64,000 nt of DNA from Ascarosepion bandense (Eukaryota > Mollusca > Cephalopoda > Sepiida > Sepiidae): NCBI GenBank assembly GCA_037127315.1, contig JBBBDQ010000420.1, forward strand, positions 4,335,001-4,399,000, in the 5' to 3' direction. Positions 20,590-31,080 of the stretch are shown one piece after another. Numbering within the stretch: the stretch's first letter is position 1; every line of letters starts with the position of its first letter. Both the position numbers and the translations under genes were made by a program. Under the pieces are notes generated by a model. It had not been told where the DNA came from, ran no database searches, and saw nothing but the letters and a program-made list of their open reading frames with translations.

Positions 20590-21904
20590 AAAGATTTTTA
20601 TTCTTAAGAAATTTAATAATATATAGTCTTTCATATAGGCACAAAGGGCATGGGTCGTTTAAAGACTTACATAGTCAAGCTTTTTTTATTTTCTTTTTTC
20701 TATGGGTGTTTTATTTGTTTTAGATATCAATAACATTTCGTAGGCATGTTCTATTTCTGTACTCATTATTATTAAATAAAGACGTGTGTTAATAGTTTTT
20801 TTTAGAGATTTCTTAGTACTAACCACATAAATCTTTACATTACTAGGGTTTTCCACAGAAGAAATAGTACATTGATAGGCAATGGATTCTGTAAGGCACT
20901 TGTTTTCTAAAGGATACTCTGTAGGGTTTCTATAATCACATTACTGTCCAAATTGTTAATTTCAGTTATTGGATAATTCTTATTTTCAATTAGGTTTTAT
21001 TTTTTATTTAAAATATTATTATGATTTTTGATAATTTCTTTCAGATTATTCATACAACTATAACTTAGTTTAAGAATATTTTTATTGAAAATCTTACTTA
21101 ATGGATTATTATTCGGAAAGTGTTTCTTAATCAAAGCGGGGAATTTTTTCTCTAATTTACTGCTAATCATTTGCTTGAATGAGTGTGTATACCAAATAAT
21201 ATTTCTATTCCTATTTTTTCTTTGATGGTAGATCTTCTCTTTTACATATTTAATATTTGGGCTTTTATATCTACTATTTTTAAGGCGGTATTTTAAAAAT
21301 TTCTATGCTTATTATACACATCTTGATTTGCTGAGTTTCTGCTAATTCTATATTCTATCGATGAGGGTACATGTTTAATAATGAATGGAATATGGTTATA
21401 TTTTGGTTGGATATATAAAAGATTTCTATTTGTTATTTATATGGTTGGTATATGTACTTTTCTAAATCTAAAGTAGCATTGAGGAAATCTACTGTTTTAT
21501 ATTTGTATTAATAATCACTTTTAAATTAAGGTTTTTAAATTCTCTATATATTATCTTTCTAATTTTATCTATTTTAGAATTTATGGCATTCCTCGCTATC
21601 ATAAGGCTATCATCCCTGTATAATCCAAAAGCTTTAGTATTTATATCCTTATGGGCTGTAAGATTGTATAGTTCAAATAAGTCAACCAGATTTGAAGACA
21701 AGCATAGTCTAAAGATCCCATAGTTTTATCAAAGTTATTTTCCTTGGAATTAATTTTTCTCCACCGTTCTATTTATGAATAAGAAAAGATTTTTTTGTGT
21801 TCATTATTATGTTTCTCACTTTCTTCGATAAATCCGAATAAACAGTGGCAAATTCTAATGCTGTAACAAATAGTTTCCTTGGTATCGATGGATAGTATTC
21901 CTCA
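20590..21904 (-). pseudogene. RT-retroelement copy 1, RT motif A to C-terminal region
   Basis: Minus strand from 21904: EYYPSIPRKLFVTALEFATV (motif A region), NIIMNTKKSFL, then SSNLVDLFELYNLTAHKDIN, AFGLYRDDSLMIARNA (the YRDD catalytic box, 21600-21630), KIDKIRKIIYREFKNLNLKV, and further down HFPNNNPLSKIFNKNILKLS with YSCMNNLKEIIKNHNN near 21030-21120. The C-terminus near 20600-20900 has the Cys-rich/GIY-YIG-like remnants (ENKCLTESIAYQCTISSVEN; CPLCLYERLYIIKFLKNKN). Many frameshifts. An RT followed by a GIY-YIG-like region fits a Penelope-like element, but the YRDD box differs from the usual Penelope YVDD/YIDD, so the assignment is tentative. Confidence 0.6.
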
Positions 21905-22130
21905 ATAAAAAAAGAAGCAAGAGAAGGATGGAAATACAGGTGTGATGACAGTGGCAAAGGTGGAGAGAAATGAAAGGATATACAGGGCGGCGTGGAAAGA
22001 ACTAGGGTCAAGTAGTTAAGAGATGAGTATTGACCTTGCATTTAAATTCCTGGAGGTTGTATCCGCCAGGAAAGCAAGAATAAGGAAGCTAGTTCTACAG
22101 GCGGGAAGTGCGAGAAAAGAAGCTATTTTT
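21905..22130 (-). repeat. CR1/Jockey-like LINE fragment inserted in RT element copy 1
   Basis: Plus-strand sequence parallels 3330-3560: GGTGTGATGACAGTGGCAAA, AAATTCCTGGAGGTTGTATC, CAGGCGGGAAGTGCGAGAAA. This is LINE 3' UTR and C-terminus without the terminal tail. It separates the N-terminal motif at 22131-22310 from motif A at 21900. Confidence 0.75.
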
Positions 22131-22320
22131 CTTATCTCGTGTCTTATGGGATTTATCATCCTAGTGGTAGGATTTGTATTAAAATTTTGCTTATGATATT
22201 TTATGGTGATATAACATTCCTTTGTGCTGATTATTTTATTAGAAGTATTCATATTATCAACTAAATTATCCATGTTATTAAAAACCCTTTTTTATAGTTC
22301 TTAGTTAAATTTTTCATGAT
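22131..22320 (-). pseudogene. RT-retroelement copy 1, N-terminal motif
   Basis: MDNLVDNMNTSNKIISTKEC, YITIKYHKQNFNTNPTTRM and INPIRHEIRKI on the minus strand. The same motif set occurs at 22690-22920 and 14650-14705. Confidence 0.6.
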
Positions 22321-22614
22321 CAGAGTATTGTATTTCTTTTGTGTCACTTTAGAAAATTTGACTGTTTTATTCAATGTCATGAATATTTTATCATATGTTT
22401 TAATTTCTTTCATTACTTTTTCACGGTGCTGTTGGAAATTTTTTTTTTTGTAAAAAGTTATATTATTATATCAAGCAAATCATATTATATTATAACATTA
22501 TGCTCTACAATATTTGTTGTATTGAGCACTTTTATAAAAAAAAATGAAAATGCCGGAGAACTCGGAATTGTAAAACTGTTGGTTCTCTTCACCTAGATTT
22601 ATATTTTTTATATA

Positions 22615-22925
22615 TTGCAAAACCAATTTGTTACATTGTTGGTATCCTTCCATAATTTTAATCCAAGGTATCCCATAATTTGCTTACTTACTCTTTCGGG
22701 TATATTTTTACTAATTTTTCTTATCTCAGGTCTTGTGGGATTTATCATCCTAATGGTAGGATTTGTATTAAAATTTTGCTTATTATCTTTTATGGTGATA
22801 TAACATTCCTTTGTGCTGAGTTTTGCGACTCACTTGGTTATTTTCAGTTTATCAGTGATTATTTTACTAGAAGTAATGATATTATCAACTAAATTATCCA
22901 TGTTATTATCAACGTTTTTATAGTT
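22615..22925 (-). pseudogene. RT-retroelement copy 2, N-terminal region
   Basis: Minus strand: NMDNLVDNIITSSKIIT, then ECYITIKDNKQNFNTNPTIR, MINPTRPEIRKISKNIPERV, SKQIMGYLGLKLWKDTNNVT, NWF. It is collinear with copy 1 and continues further toward motif A. The sequence from 22321 to 22614 is AT-rich and could be a decayed continuation. Confidence 0.55.
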
Positions 22926-23149
22926 CTTAGTAAATTCTTTCATAAGCAGAGTATTTTATATTTCTATAAAGTAACACCAAAGATATACAATACCATTTTA
23001 CAAAGTAAGATCAAAGGAATGCAATCTAAAAGCAGATTTTGTTTAGGATACTTTATTATTTTAATTTTTTTCAAATAAACATAGATTACATCTATCGTAA
23101 ATGCTTTTGAGGTGCGGGCTGGAATTATCAGTTTACAATTTACTGTGGA

Positions 23150-23460
23150 GTTGAGTCCCTCTTCTTTCATTTCCCAAAATCTTCGGGAAAAGGGATGTTT
23201 GAAATCTTAGATTGGGTTTAGAGAAAGACTGTTTGTGAGTGCAGTATCGTTGTCTGCAAAAATGCCAATGTAAAGTTGGTAATTCTTCTTGTTATTTGTG
23301 GGGGTGAATTGAGCTTGGTAAATTACCTGGGTAGATCGACATTTATCTTCTACTGGACCGTAGTTAACAGACCTACAATTGCAAGAATTTAAAACATTTG
23401 TTTTAGTGTTGGTATTAAATAAACTCATTAAAATTTGATTTGACAACTATCTATATCTTT
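23150..23460 (-). pseudogene. RT-retroelement copy 3, GIY-YIG-like C-terminal region
   Basis: Minus strand: NVLNSCNCRSVNYGPVEDKC (Cys pairs), then RSTQVIYQAQFTPTNNKKNY and QLYIGIFAD. The IYQA...LYIG pair resembles the start of a GIY-YIG endonuclease as found C-terminal to some retroelement RTs. The element upstream of it is lost. Confidence 0.5.
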
Positions 23461-24160
23461 ATGAATCCCTATAACAGTTGTTTTCTCTGTCTTGGGCATT
23501 TTTCTTTTCTTTTTTGTATATTAATTATTTTTTAAATATACTTTTTTATAATTTTTTTAATATATTATTTTTAAAGAAAGATGTGCTTATTTTTAACCGC
23601 TTACAATGAAATATTTCTTTTTCAGTTCTTCTCTTTTATTCCAGGGGTAGATTTGAAATTTACTTAATTTAATACCAACAATAATCAGGCCATATTGTAA
23701 ACGGAAAATTTTTTTGAAAAACTTTTGACAAAACCGAATGTTATGTCATGTTATCTATCCCCTTCCCACTTTTTTCTTTTCTTTTTCCATTCTATGTATC
23801 TCTCCATTTTTTCCACCATCCTTGGTCGATAGTAGTCATGGCTACTTGTCTGACGTGCTCTCTTTGTCGCCTTTTTTCACTTCTTTGTTTTTTCCCCACA
23901 TATAATTTTTTCCTGTCTCCCCCATTTTTCTTTTTCCCCTCTTTTTTTGTTTCCCTTTCTCTCACTTCCGTTTCTTTGACACGTTTAAATGTGATTTCTT
24001 TATACATACATAATCTTTAAATGTTCCTCTCAAAGAATCGCCATCTCTCTGTTTTCTTTCCCTCTTCCCTAACCCTTAACAACGACTAGATGCCTATCTT
24101 CTAACATAACCTAATCTCTTTTTTAACTCCTCCCTACTTCCTTCTTAATTCTTTTCCCTC
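23461..24160. other. No gene; pyrimidine-rich strand at 23745-24160
   Basis: From about 23745 to the start of the minisatellite the plus strand is strongly C+T biased, with CTTTTTTC/TCTCTC-type runs. The ORFs on either strand here are low-complexity artefacts. Confidence 0.5.
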
Positions 24161-25655
24161 TTCTTTTCAAGTGAACTTCCAGTGTATGAATTTCTTTTCA
24201 AGTGAACTTCCAGTGTATGAATTTCTTTTTGAGTGAACTTCCACTGCATGAATTTCTTTTTGAGTGAACTTCCAGTGTATGAATTTCTTTTTGAGTGAAC
24301 TTCCAGTGTATGAATTTCTTTTTGAGTGAACTTCCAGTGTATGAATTTCTTTTTTGAGTGAACTTCCAGTGTATGAATTTCTTTTTGAGTGAACTTCCAG
24401 TGTATGAATTACCTTTTGAGTGAACTTCCAGTGTATGAATTTCTTTTCAAGTGAACTTCCAGTGTATGAATTTCTTTTTGAGTGAACTTCCAGTGTATGA
24501 ATTTCTTTTTGAGTGAACTTCCAGTGTATGAATTTCTTTTTGAGTGAACTTCCAGTGTATGAATTTCTTTTCAAGTGAACTTCCAGTGTATGAATTTCTT
24601 TTTGAGTGAACTTCCAGTGTATGAATGTCTTTTTGAGTGAACTTCCAGTGTATGAATTTCTTTTTGAGTGAACTTCCAGTGTATGAATTTCTTTTCAAGT
24701 GAACTTCCAGTGTATGAATTTCTTTTTGAGTGAACTTCCAGTGTATGAATTTCTTTTTGAGTGAACTTCCAGTGTATGAATTACCTTTTGAGTGAACTTC
24801 CAGTGTATGAATTTCTTTTTGAGTGAACTTCCAGTGTATGAATTACCTTTTGAGTGAACTTCCAGTGTATGAATTTCTTTTCAAGTGAACTTCCAGTGTA
24901 TGAATTTCTTTTTGAGTGAACTTCCAGTGTATGAATTTCTTTTTGAGTGAACTTCCAGTGTATGAATTTCTTTTTGAGTGAACTTCCAGTGTATGAATTT
25001 CTTTTCAAGTGAACTTCCAGTGTATGAATTTCTTTTTGAGTGAACTTCCAGTGTATGAATGTCTTTTTGAGTGAACTTCCAGTGTATGAATTTCTTTTTG
25101 AGTGAACTTCCAGTGTATGAATTTCTTTTCAAGTGAACTTCCAGTGTATGAATTTCTTTTTGAGTGAACTTCCAGTGTATGAATATCTTTTCAAGTGAAC
25201 TTCCAGTGTATGAATTTCTTTTTGAGTGAACTTCCAGTGTATGAATTTCTTTTTGAGTGAACTTCCAGTGTATGAATTCCTTTTTGAGTGACCTTCCAGT
25301 GTATGAATTTCTTTTCAAGTGAACTTCCAGTGTATGAATTTCTTTTTGAGTGAACTTCCAGTGTATGAATTTCTTTTCAAGTGAACTTCCAGTGTATGAA
25401 TTTCTTTTTGAGTGAACTTCCAGTGTATGAATTTCTTTTCAAGTGAACTTCCAGTGTATGAATTTCTTTTTGAGTGAACTTCCAGTGTATGAATTTCTTT
25501 TTGAGTGAACTTCCAGTGTATGAATTTCTTTTCAAGTGAACTTCCAGTGTATGAATTTCTTTTCAAGTGAACTTCCAGTGTATGAATTTCTTTTTGAGTG
25601 AACTTCCAGTGTATGAATTTCTTTTTGAGTGAACTTCCAGTATACAAATTTCTTT
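24161..25655. repeat. 31-bp minisatellite, about 48 copies, with higher-order structure
   Basis: Monomer AGTGAACTTCCAGTGTATGA + ATTTCTTTTTG, 31 bp, with two main variants differing at the junction (TTTTCA-AGTG, type C, versus TTTTTG-AGTG, type G). From about monomer 10 the order is mainly C-G-G-G (124-bp period). Monomers 10-17 and 24-31 show the same variant order including a rare AATGTC variant, which suggests a 14-monomer (434-bp) duplication. Because 31 is not a multiple of 3 and the unit lacks minus-strand stops in every phase, long artefactual ORFs run through it on the minus strand. Not a gene. Confidence 0.95.
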
Positions 25656-26419
25656 TCGAATTTTCTATAATAATAAAAAAATGGGTCGCTGACGAAGCGA
25701 ATTTTCTTCGCGGAAATGATCATACGACACATGTGATTTTCGAAGTTTTATATGAAAATATACATAACATTTTTGACTCGGTAAATAAATAATGCTATTT
25801 ACATCCAGCCCTCTGCCGGATCAGTTAATAAGATTAAGATAAATAGGATCTCATTTGGGACTTTATCAACATAACACTTTCTGCTTGGTTTTATTTTTAT
25901 TTTAATTTTAATTTAATTTATTTTATTTCAAATTTCAAATTTCAATTTTAAATTTTTATCCTCATGTTATCGTAGAATATATAAATTTTTAATCTTGTTA
26001 TTAAGACGCAGTAACTTAACTCCAAAAGATTTAGTTACCACGAACATCGAGTAAACTTGAATCCAAATCTATTAAACTGTCAGTTTGAAATATGCACCTG
26101 ATGATTGCATAACACATTAAATTCCGAGTCATGCTATAGACGTAAGATAATATGTATATTTATTAATATATATATAATACAGTTTGAATCATACATTGAG
26201 CACTGTTTTATTAACAATTGAATAATACTACACATATATACACCCTCCTCATATGTATATTTATTGATTGACGTCACTTTAGGCATAATGAACAAAATTT
26301 TCCACATTTACTCGCTATCCCGGTTTTGAACCATATTGGTTACACCAGGCAGTAAGTATGAGATCGATTTGTTGAAACCTGGGTTGCAACTGAGTGTTGA
26401 ATATTTCGTTATTTAATAT
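25656..26419. other. No feature seen
   Basis: AT-rich; an 8-bp inverted pair around 25694-25716 (CGAAGCGA...TTCGCGG) is the only local structure noted. Confidence 0.35.
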
Positions 26420-26965
<546 letters not shown>

Positions 26966-27059
26966 ATATATATATATATATATATGAAATTATTTGTTTG
27001 AACATTATGTTTGATCGATACTCGTATTTCAGTAGATATTCTCTTTATAATCAAACAGT

Positions 27060-27196
27060 ATATATATTTATTTTTACCGGCCTGATTATTTACGAAAATG
27101 TGTGTCATTCGACAGGATTCAAACCTGCGACCCCTATCCACATAGGGGAAGCCACCAATTGATCTGGCGCATCTTAGACCTCTCGACCACAAATGA
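27060..27196 (-). repeat. tRNA-Leu-derived SINE, minus
   Basis: Minus strand: acceptor-stem halves TCATTTG (plus 27190-27196 complement) and CGAATGA (plus 27105-27111 complement) can pair over 7 bp. Between them are GTGGTCGAGAGGTCTAAGAT (D arm), a long variable-arm hairpin CCCCTATGTGGATAGGGG and the B box GCAGGTTTGAATCC. Long variable arm plus CGAG-GGTCTAAG suggest tRNA-Leu origin. A tail (CACACATTTTCGTAAATAAT, CAGGCCGGTA) shared with other copies identifies a SINE and not a tRNA gene. Confidence 0.75.
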
Positions 27197-27429
27197 ACAA
27201 CAGTCTAAACGAAGTCAAATCAAGCCTATATAGCACAATTTTCAAGTCATGGAAATAACCATATCTGCAATGAAATGTATCGTAATGTCAACAAATATAA
27301 ACATGTTACGGTAATTAACGAAGATTAACGAAATGGTTAGGAACTAGCGACAATTTGAAATTATTTTTTCATATTATTTTTGATCGATACTTGTACTTAT
27401 TTTATAATCTAAAAACATATATATTTATT

Positions 27430-27520
27430 TCTACCTGCTTGATTATTTATGATAAATTTTTGTTCCAAAAATTTGTGTCATTCGGCAGGATTCGAACATG
27501 CGACCTCTATCTACATTATA
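27430..27520 (-). repeat. tRNA-Leu-derived SINE, 3' part, minus
   Basis: TTGTGTCATTCGGCAGGATT and CGAACATGCGACC on plus are the reverse of the T arm and variable region; tail TGCTTGATTATTTATGATAA also present. Confidence 0.65.
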
Positions 27521-27552
27521 TAGGCTTCATTTGACTTCGTTTAGACTGTTGG

Positions 27553-27677
27553 TCATTCGTGGTCGAGAGATTTGAGACGCGTCAGATAAATTGGTGGATA
27601 TGTTTTGTAGGTTCGAATCCTGCCGAATGACACACATTTTCGTAACAAAACTTTATCATAAATAATCAGGCCGATAG

Positions 27678-27680
<3 letters not shown>
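27553..27680 (+). repeat. tRNA-Leu-derived SINE, plus
   Basis: TCATTCG (27553-27559) pairs perfectly with CGAATGA (27624-27630). B box GGTTCGAATCC at 27610-27620. The variable arm is degraded. The tail ATAATCAGGCCGATAGAAAT runs into (AT)n at 27681-27715. Together with 27060-27196 it forms a large inverted repeat. Confidence 0.75.
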
Positions 27681-27717
<37 letters not shown>

Positions 27718-27837
27718 TGTTTGATTATAAACAGAATATCTACTTAAATACGAGTATCGATCAAAAATAATGTTCAAATAAATAATTTCAAATTGTCGGT
27801 TGTTTATAACCGTTTCGTTAATCTTCGTTATATATAT

Positions 27838-28030
27838 AACCTCCAGGAGTTTAAATGAAAGGTCAATAGACACCTCCTAACACACTAACTCACTCCCACT
27901 CTCTCCAACTCTCTCCCTATGTACATCCTAAATTGTCTATCACCCTCTTTCTGACATTTCCTATATCCAATCCCGCTATGTAACCCCCCTGCGCTATAGT
28001 GGCAGTGGAATGCCTTGCTTGGGGTGACAC
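27838..28030 (+). repeat. CR1/Jockey-like LINE 3' tail fragment
   Basis: Begins ACCTCCAGGAGTTTAAATG (end of LINE coding region), continues with 3' UTR and ends with AACCCCCCTGCGCTATAGTG and GGCAGTGGAATGCC (tail stem), then GGGGTGACACGATT. It abuts the 5' end of the large LINE, giving a head-to-tail arrangement. Confidence 0.8.
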
Positions 28031-28033
28031 GAT

Positions 28034-30862
28034 TCTATCTGCGTTACCTTCACAAATATACGAGGTATTCGCAGTAACTTTAATAGTGTAGAATCTTTTC
28101 TTCTAACTAACTCACCCGATATCTTAGCTATATGTGAGACTAACCTTGACCCTTCTATCCCCTCTTCAGAGCTGTTCGTTCCTGGTTACCTTCCTCTCTT
28201 CAGGAAGGACTCCAATGTCCATATGCATGGGCTTGGTGTATATGTCAGCGAACAACTCCCCCTAGCCAGGGTCACATCTCTTGAATCCCTTGATCATTCC
28301 TTCATGTGCTTCCGTCTCTCACTTCTAAGCTCGGTTAGCTATCTCTTCTTCCTCTACCGCTCCCCCTCCTCCTCTGACTGTAAGGTACTTGATAGCATCT
28401 CTACTAATATCAACAGGGCCATTTCTTCTCACCCATCTGCCCATATATTTGTGTTTGGCGATTGTAACGCCCACCACACCAAGTGGCTTGAAAACTCAGC
28501 CACCGACCTTGCTGGGATCCGCACCATGCACTTTTCAATAGCCCAAGCTCTAACGCAAGTGGTGGACTTCCACACGCGTTTCTCTAAAAACCCTAACGGA
28601 AGGGACTCTTTACTCAACCTTTGCTTTACCTCCATCCCAGATTCCTGCACTACCAGACAACTCTGCCCCCTCGGAAACTCTGACCACGCCGTAGTCTCCG
28701 TAAACATATCAATCAGCACTAACTCTACCCAAGAAAACCAGACCAGCAGAATATCATACTGCTACCAAAGAGCCGACTGGGACTCGTTCAGGGACTTCCT
28801 CTGCGACGTCCCCTGGAACAACGTCTTTGATCTTCCTGTCGAAGACTGTGCCTCCGAAGTCTCCTCTTGGGTTAAGGCTGGCATCGATGCTTTTATCCTG
28901 GCCAGGAAATTCCAACTAAAACCAAATTCGTCCTCCTGGTTCTCACCCGCTTGCTCGGCCGCCATTACCCACCGGAACCATTTCTGGCTCTATCGAAGCT
29001 GCTCGTCGAACCAAAACAGGCGCCTTTTCACCTCAGCACGGAACAAGTGTAAAAAAGTACTGAACGAAGCCAAGAGGGCGATTGCTACCAGAATTAGGCA
29101 ACGCATAGCATCCTCTAAGTTTGGCTCCAAACATTACTGGCGTCTCTGCAAAAGCGTGCTCAGCAGGAACAAGACTTCAATACCCCCACTAATCAATGAA
29201 TTTGAAGTTCTCACCTCCCCAGCCGACAAGGCTGAATGCTTTGCCCGTAGATTCTCAACCAATTCGACACTGGACTCGTTAGGTATACCTACACCAGACC
29301 TCCCACCCAGAACTAAGGCTCAACTAAATAACGTCCACATAACACCCTCGCTGGTCGCCAAGATAATTGCACAACTTGACCCACACAAAGCGAGCGGCGG
29401 TGACGGAATCCCAGTCATAGTACTGAAGAAATGTGCCCCAGAACTCTCCTCTGTCCTCTCTAAACTATATAACCTCTGCCTATCTGCTTTCTGCTTTCCT
29501 GCCTGTTGGAAGTCCTCCTGCGTAGTTCCTATATTTAAGAATTCTGGCGAACCCTCAGACCCCGCCAATTACCGTCCTATTAGTCTCCTTCCAATCTTTG
29601 GCAAAGTTTTCGAAGCCATTATCAACGCCGAGGTGATTCAGCATCTTATGGCCAACGGGCTTCTCTCTGACAAACAGTACGGTTTCCGCTTCACCAGGTC
29701 TACTGCTGATATGCTAACGACCATTACCGAGTACATATACCAGGCACTCGACAAGCATGGTGAAGCCCGAACCGTTGCCTTTGATATCTCCAAAGCATTC
29801 GACAGGGTCTGGCATGCTGGCCTCTTGTGCAAACTGCGGAGCTATGGGATAACTGGACATCTGTTTGACCTCATCCAGTCTTTCCTCTCTAACCGCACAT
29901 TGAAGGTGGTATTAAATGGGCATGCCTCCCAAAACTACCATACGAACGCGGGCGTCCCTCAAGCTTCCATCCTAGGTCCCACGCTCTTTCTGATCTACAT
30001 TAATGATCTCCCCGACACCATTAGATCCCAAGTTGGCATGTATGCCGACGACACAACAATCTACTCTCGCATCGATCAGAAACCAGGTCTGGACGACAAA
30101 GTGAACCTCGCTGCCGTACTTGAAAGGGACCTCTAATCCGTAGTGGCCTGGGGTAGGAAATGGTTGGTAAATTTAAATGCCTCTAAAACAAAGCTGTTAT
30201 CAACTAACCACCATAGACAATCGCATCTACCTCCCATTAGCATGGGACAGGCTAGCTTCCCAGAGAGTAAAATACTACGCCTCCTTGGCCTTACACTCTC
30301 GGCGGACCTCAAATGGAATGACTATATTGAATCCATTGCCAAATCTGCTGCTATGAAAGTCGGCTCCCTGTGCAGGGCCCGGAAATTTTTCCCACCTGAA
30401 TCTATTCTGCACATATACAAATCTACCATCCGCCCGTGTATTGAATATTGCTGCCATATCTGGTCGGGTGCCCCTGCTGCTCTCCTTGGGCTTCTTGACA
30501 AAATACAAAGGAGGATCTGTAACGTGGTTGATACTGACTTGGCAGACCGGCTGCAGCCGCTCTCTCACCGGCGTGATGTGGCTTCCCTGTGTCTCTTCTA
30601 CAAGTATTTTCATGGCTTCTGCTCCGATGAGCTTAGATCACTGGTGCCGCCTAAGCACGAATTTACACGAGATACTAGATTAGCAACTAGGTCCCACCCT
30701 TTTACAGTTAAACAAATAAGATGTAACCTTAAATTCTACTCCAACAGCTTCTTTTCTCGCGCTTCCCGTCTGTGGAACTCCCTTCCACAAGTCTGCTTTC
30801 CTGACAGTTACAATCTCCAGGTGTTTAAATGTAGGGTCAATAGACACCTCCTATCACACTAA
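28034..30862 (+). pseudogene. LINE endonuclease-reverse transcriptase with one in-frame stop
   Basis: One frame throughout, broken only by TAA at 30134-30136. The domain order is that of CR1/Jockey-type ORF2. The N-terminal APE-like endonuclease starts inside the domain (FTNIRGIRSN, PDILAICETNL near 28105), with metal-binding VFGDCNAHH near 28451 and the catalytic-dyad motif LGNSDHAVVS near 28672. The RT follows, with SGGDGIPVIVLKK, NYRPISLLPIFGKVFE (29572), motif A AFDISKAFDRVWH (29777), GVPQASILGPTLF (29953) and the YADDTTIY catalytic box (30041). The stop lies 31 codons after the start of YADD, and the thumb and C-terminus (SHRRDVASLCLFYKYF, then NLQVFKCRVNRHLL) continue in the same frame to 30862. 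A homologous copy on the minus strand (53.9-55.3 kb) is open across the corresponding place, so the stop looks like a single nonsense substitution. The true start is lost; ATG 28223 is internal to the endonuclease. Confidence 0.85.
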
Positions 30863-31029
30863 CTCCCAACTATTCTCAGAACACTCTCATCTACCCAACC
30901 CTCATTCTCAGTATCCTTACCCGCCTATCACCCACCCTCTGACATTTCCTATATTTAATCAGCCTTTCTCCACTCTACGTAGCCCCCTGCGCAGTAGTGG
31001 CAGTGACATGCCTTGCTCGGGGTGAAACG

Positions 31030-31031
<2 letters not shown>

Positions 31032-31078
<47 letters not shown>
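31032..31078. repeat. (TA)n at LINE 3' end
   Basis: Directly follows the LINE tail; may have grown from the element's own terminal repeat. Confidence 0.9.

Positions 31079-31080
<2 letters not shown>

Larger units (their letters stand above)
28031..31078 (+). mobile_element. Nearly complete CR1/Jockey-like non-LTR retrotransposon
   Basis: Contains an endonuclease-reverse transcriptase frame (28034-30862), a 3' UTR (30863-30977), the conserved 3' tail (30978-31030: GTAGCCCCCTGCGCAGTAGT, GGCAGTGACATGCC, CTCGGGGTG) and a terminal (TA)n (31032-31078). It is 5'-truncated at the start of the endonuclease and lacks a first ORF. It is the reference copy for fragments at 3.2, 6.5, 8.1, 21.9, 27.8, 43.1, 52-56.7 and 63.2 kb. 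Confidence 0.85.

Noticed and set aside
24161..25655. CRISPR-like array
   Set aside because: Monomers are contiguous with no unique spacers; the genome is eukaryotic. It is a minisatellite.
24167..25732. Several long minus-strand ORFs with a repeated SYTGSSLKKKFIHWKFTQKE peptide
   Set aside because: They are phase-shifted translations of the 31-bp minisatellite, which lacks stops in all minus-strand phases; no promoter, splice site or non-repetitive coding part adjoins.
27553..27631. Functional tRNA-Leu gene
   Set aside because: The variable and anticodon regions are damaged and the 3' tail is shared with other SINE copies.
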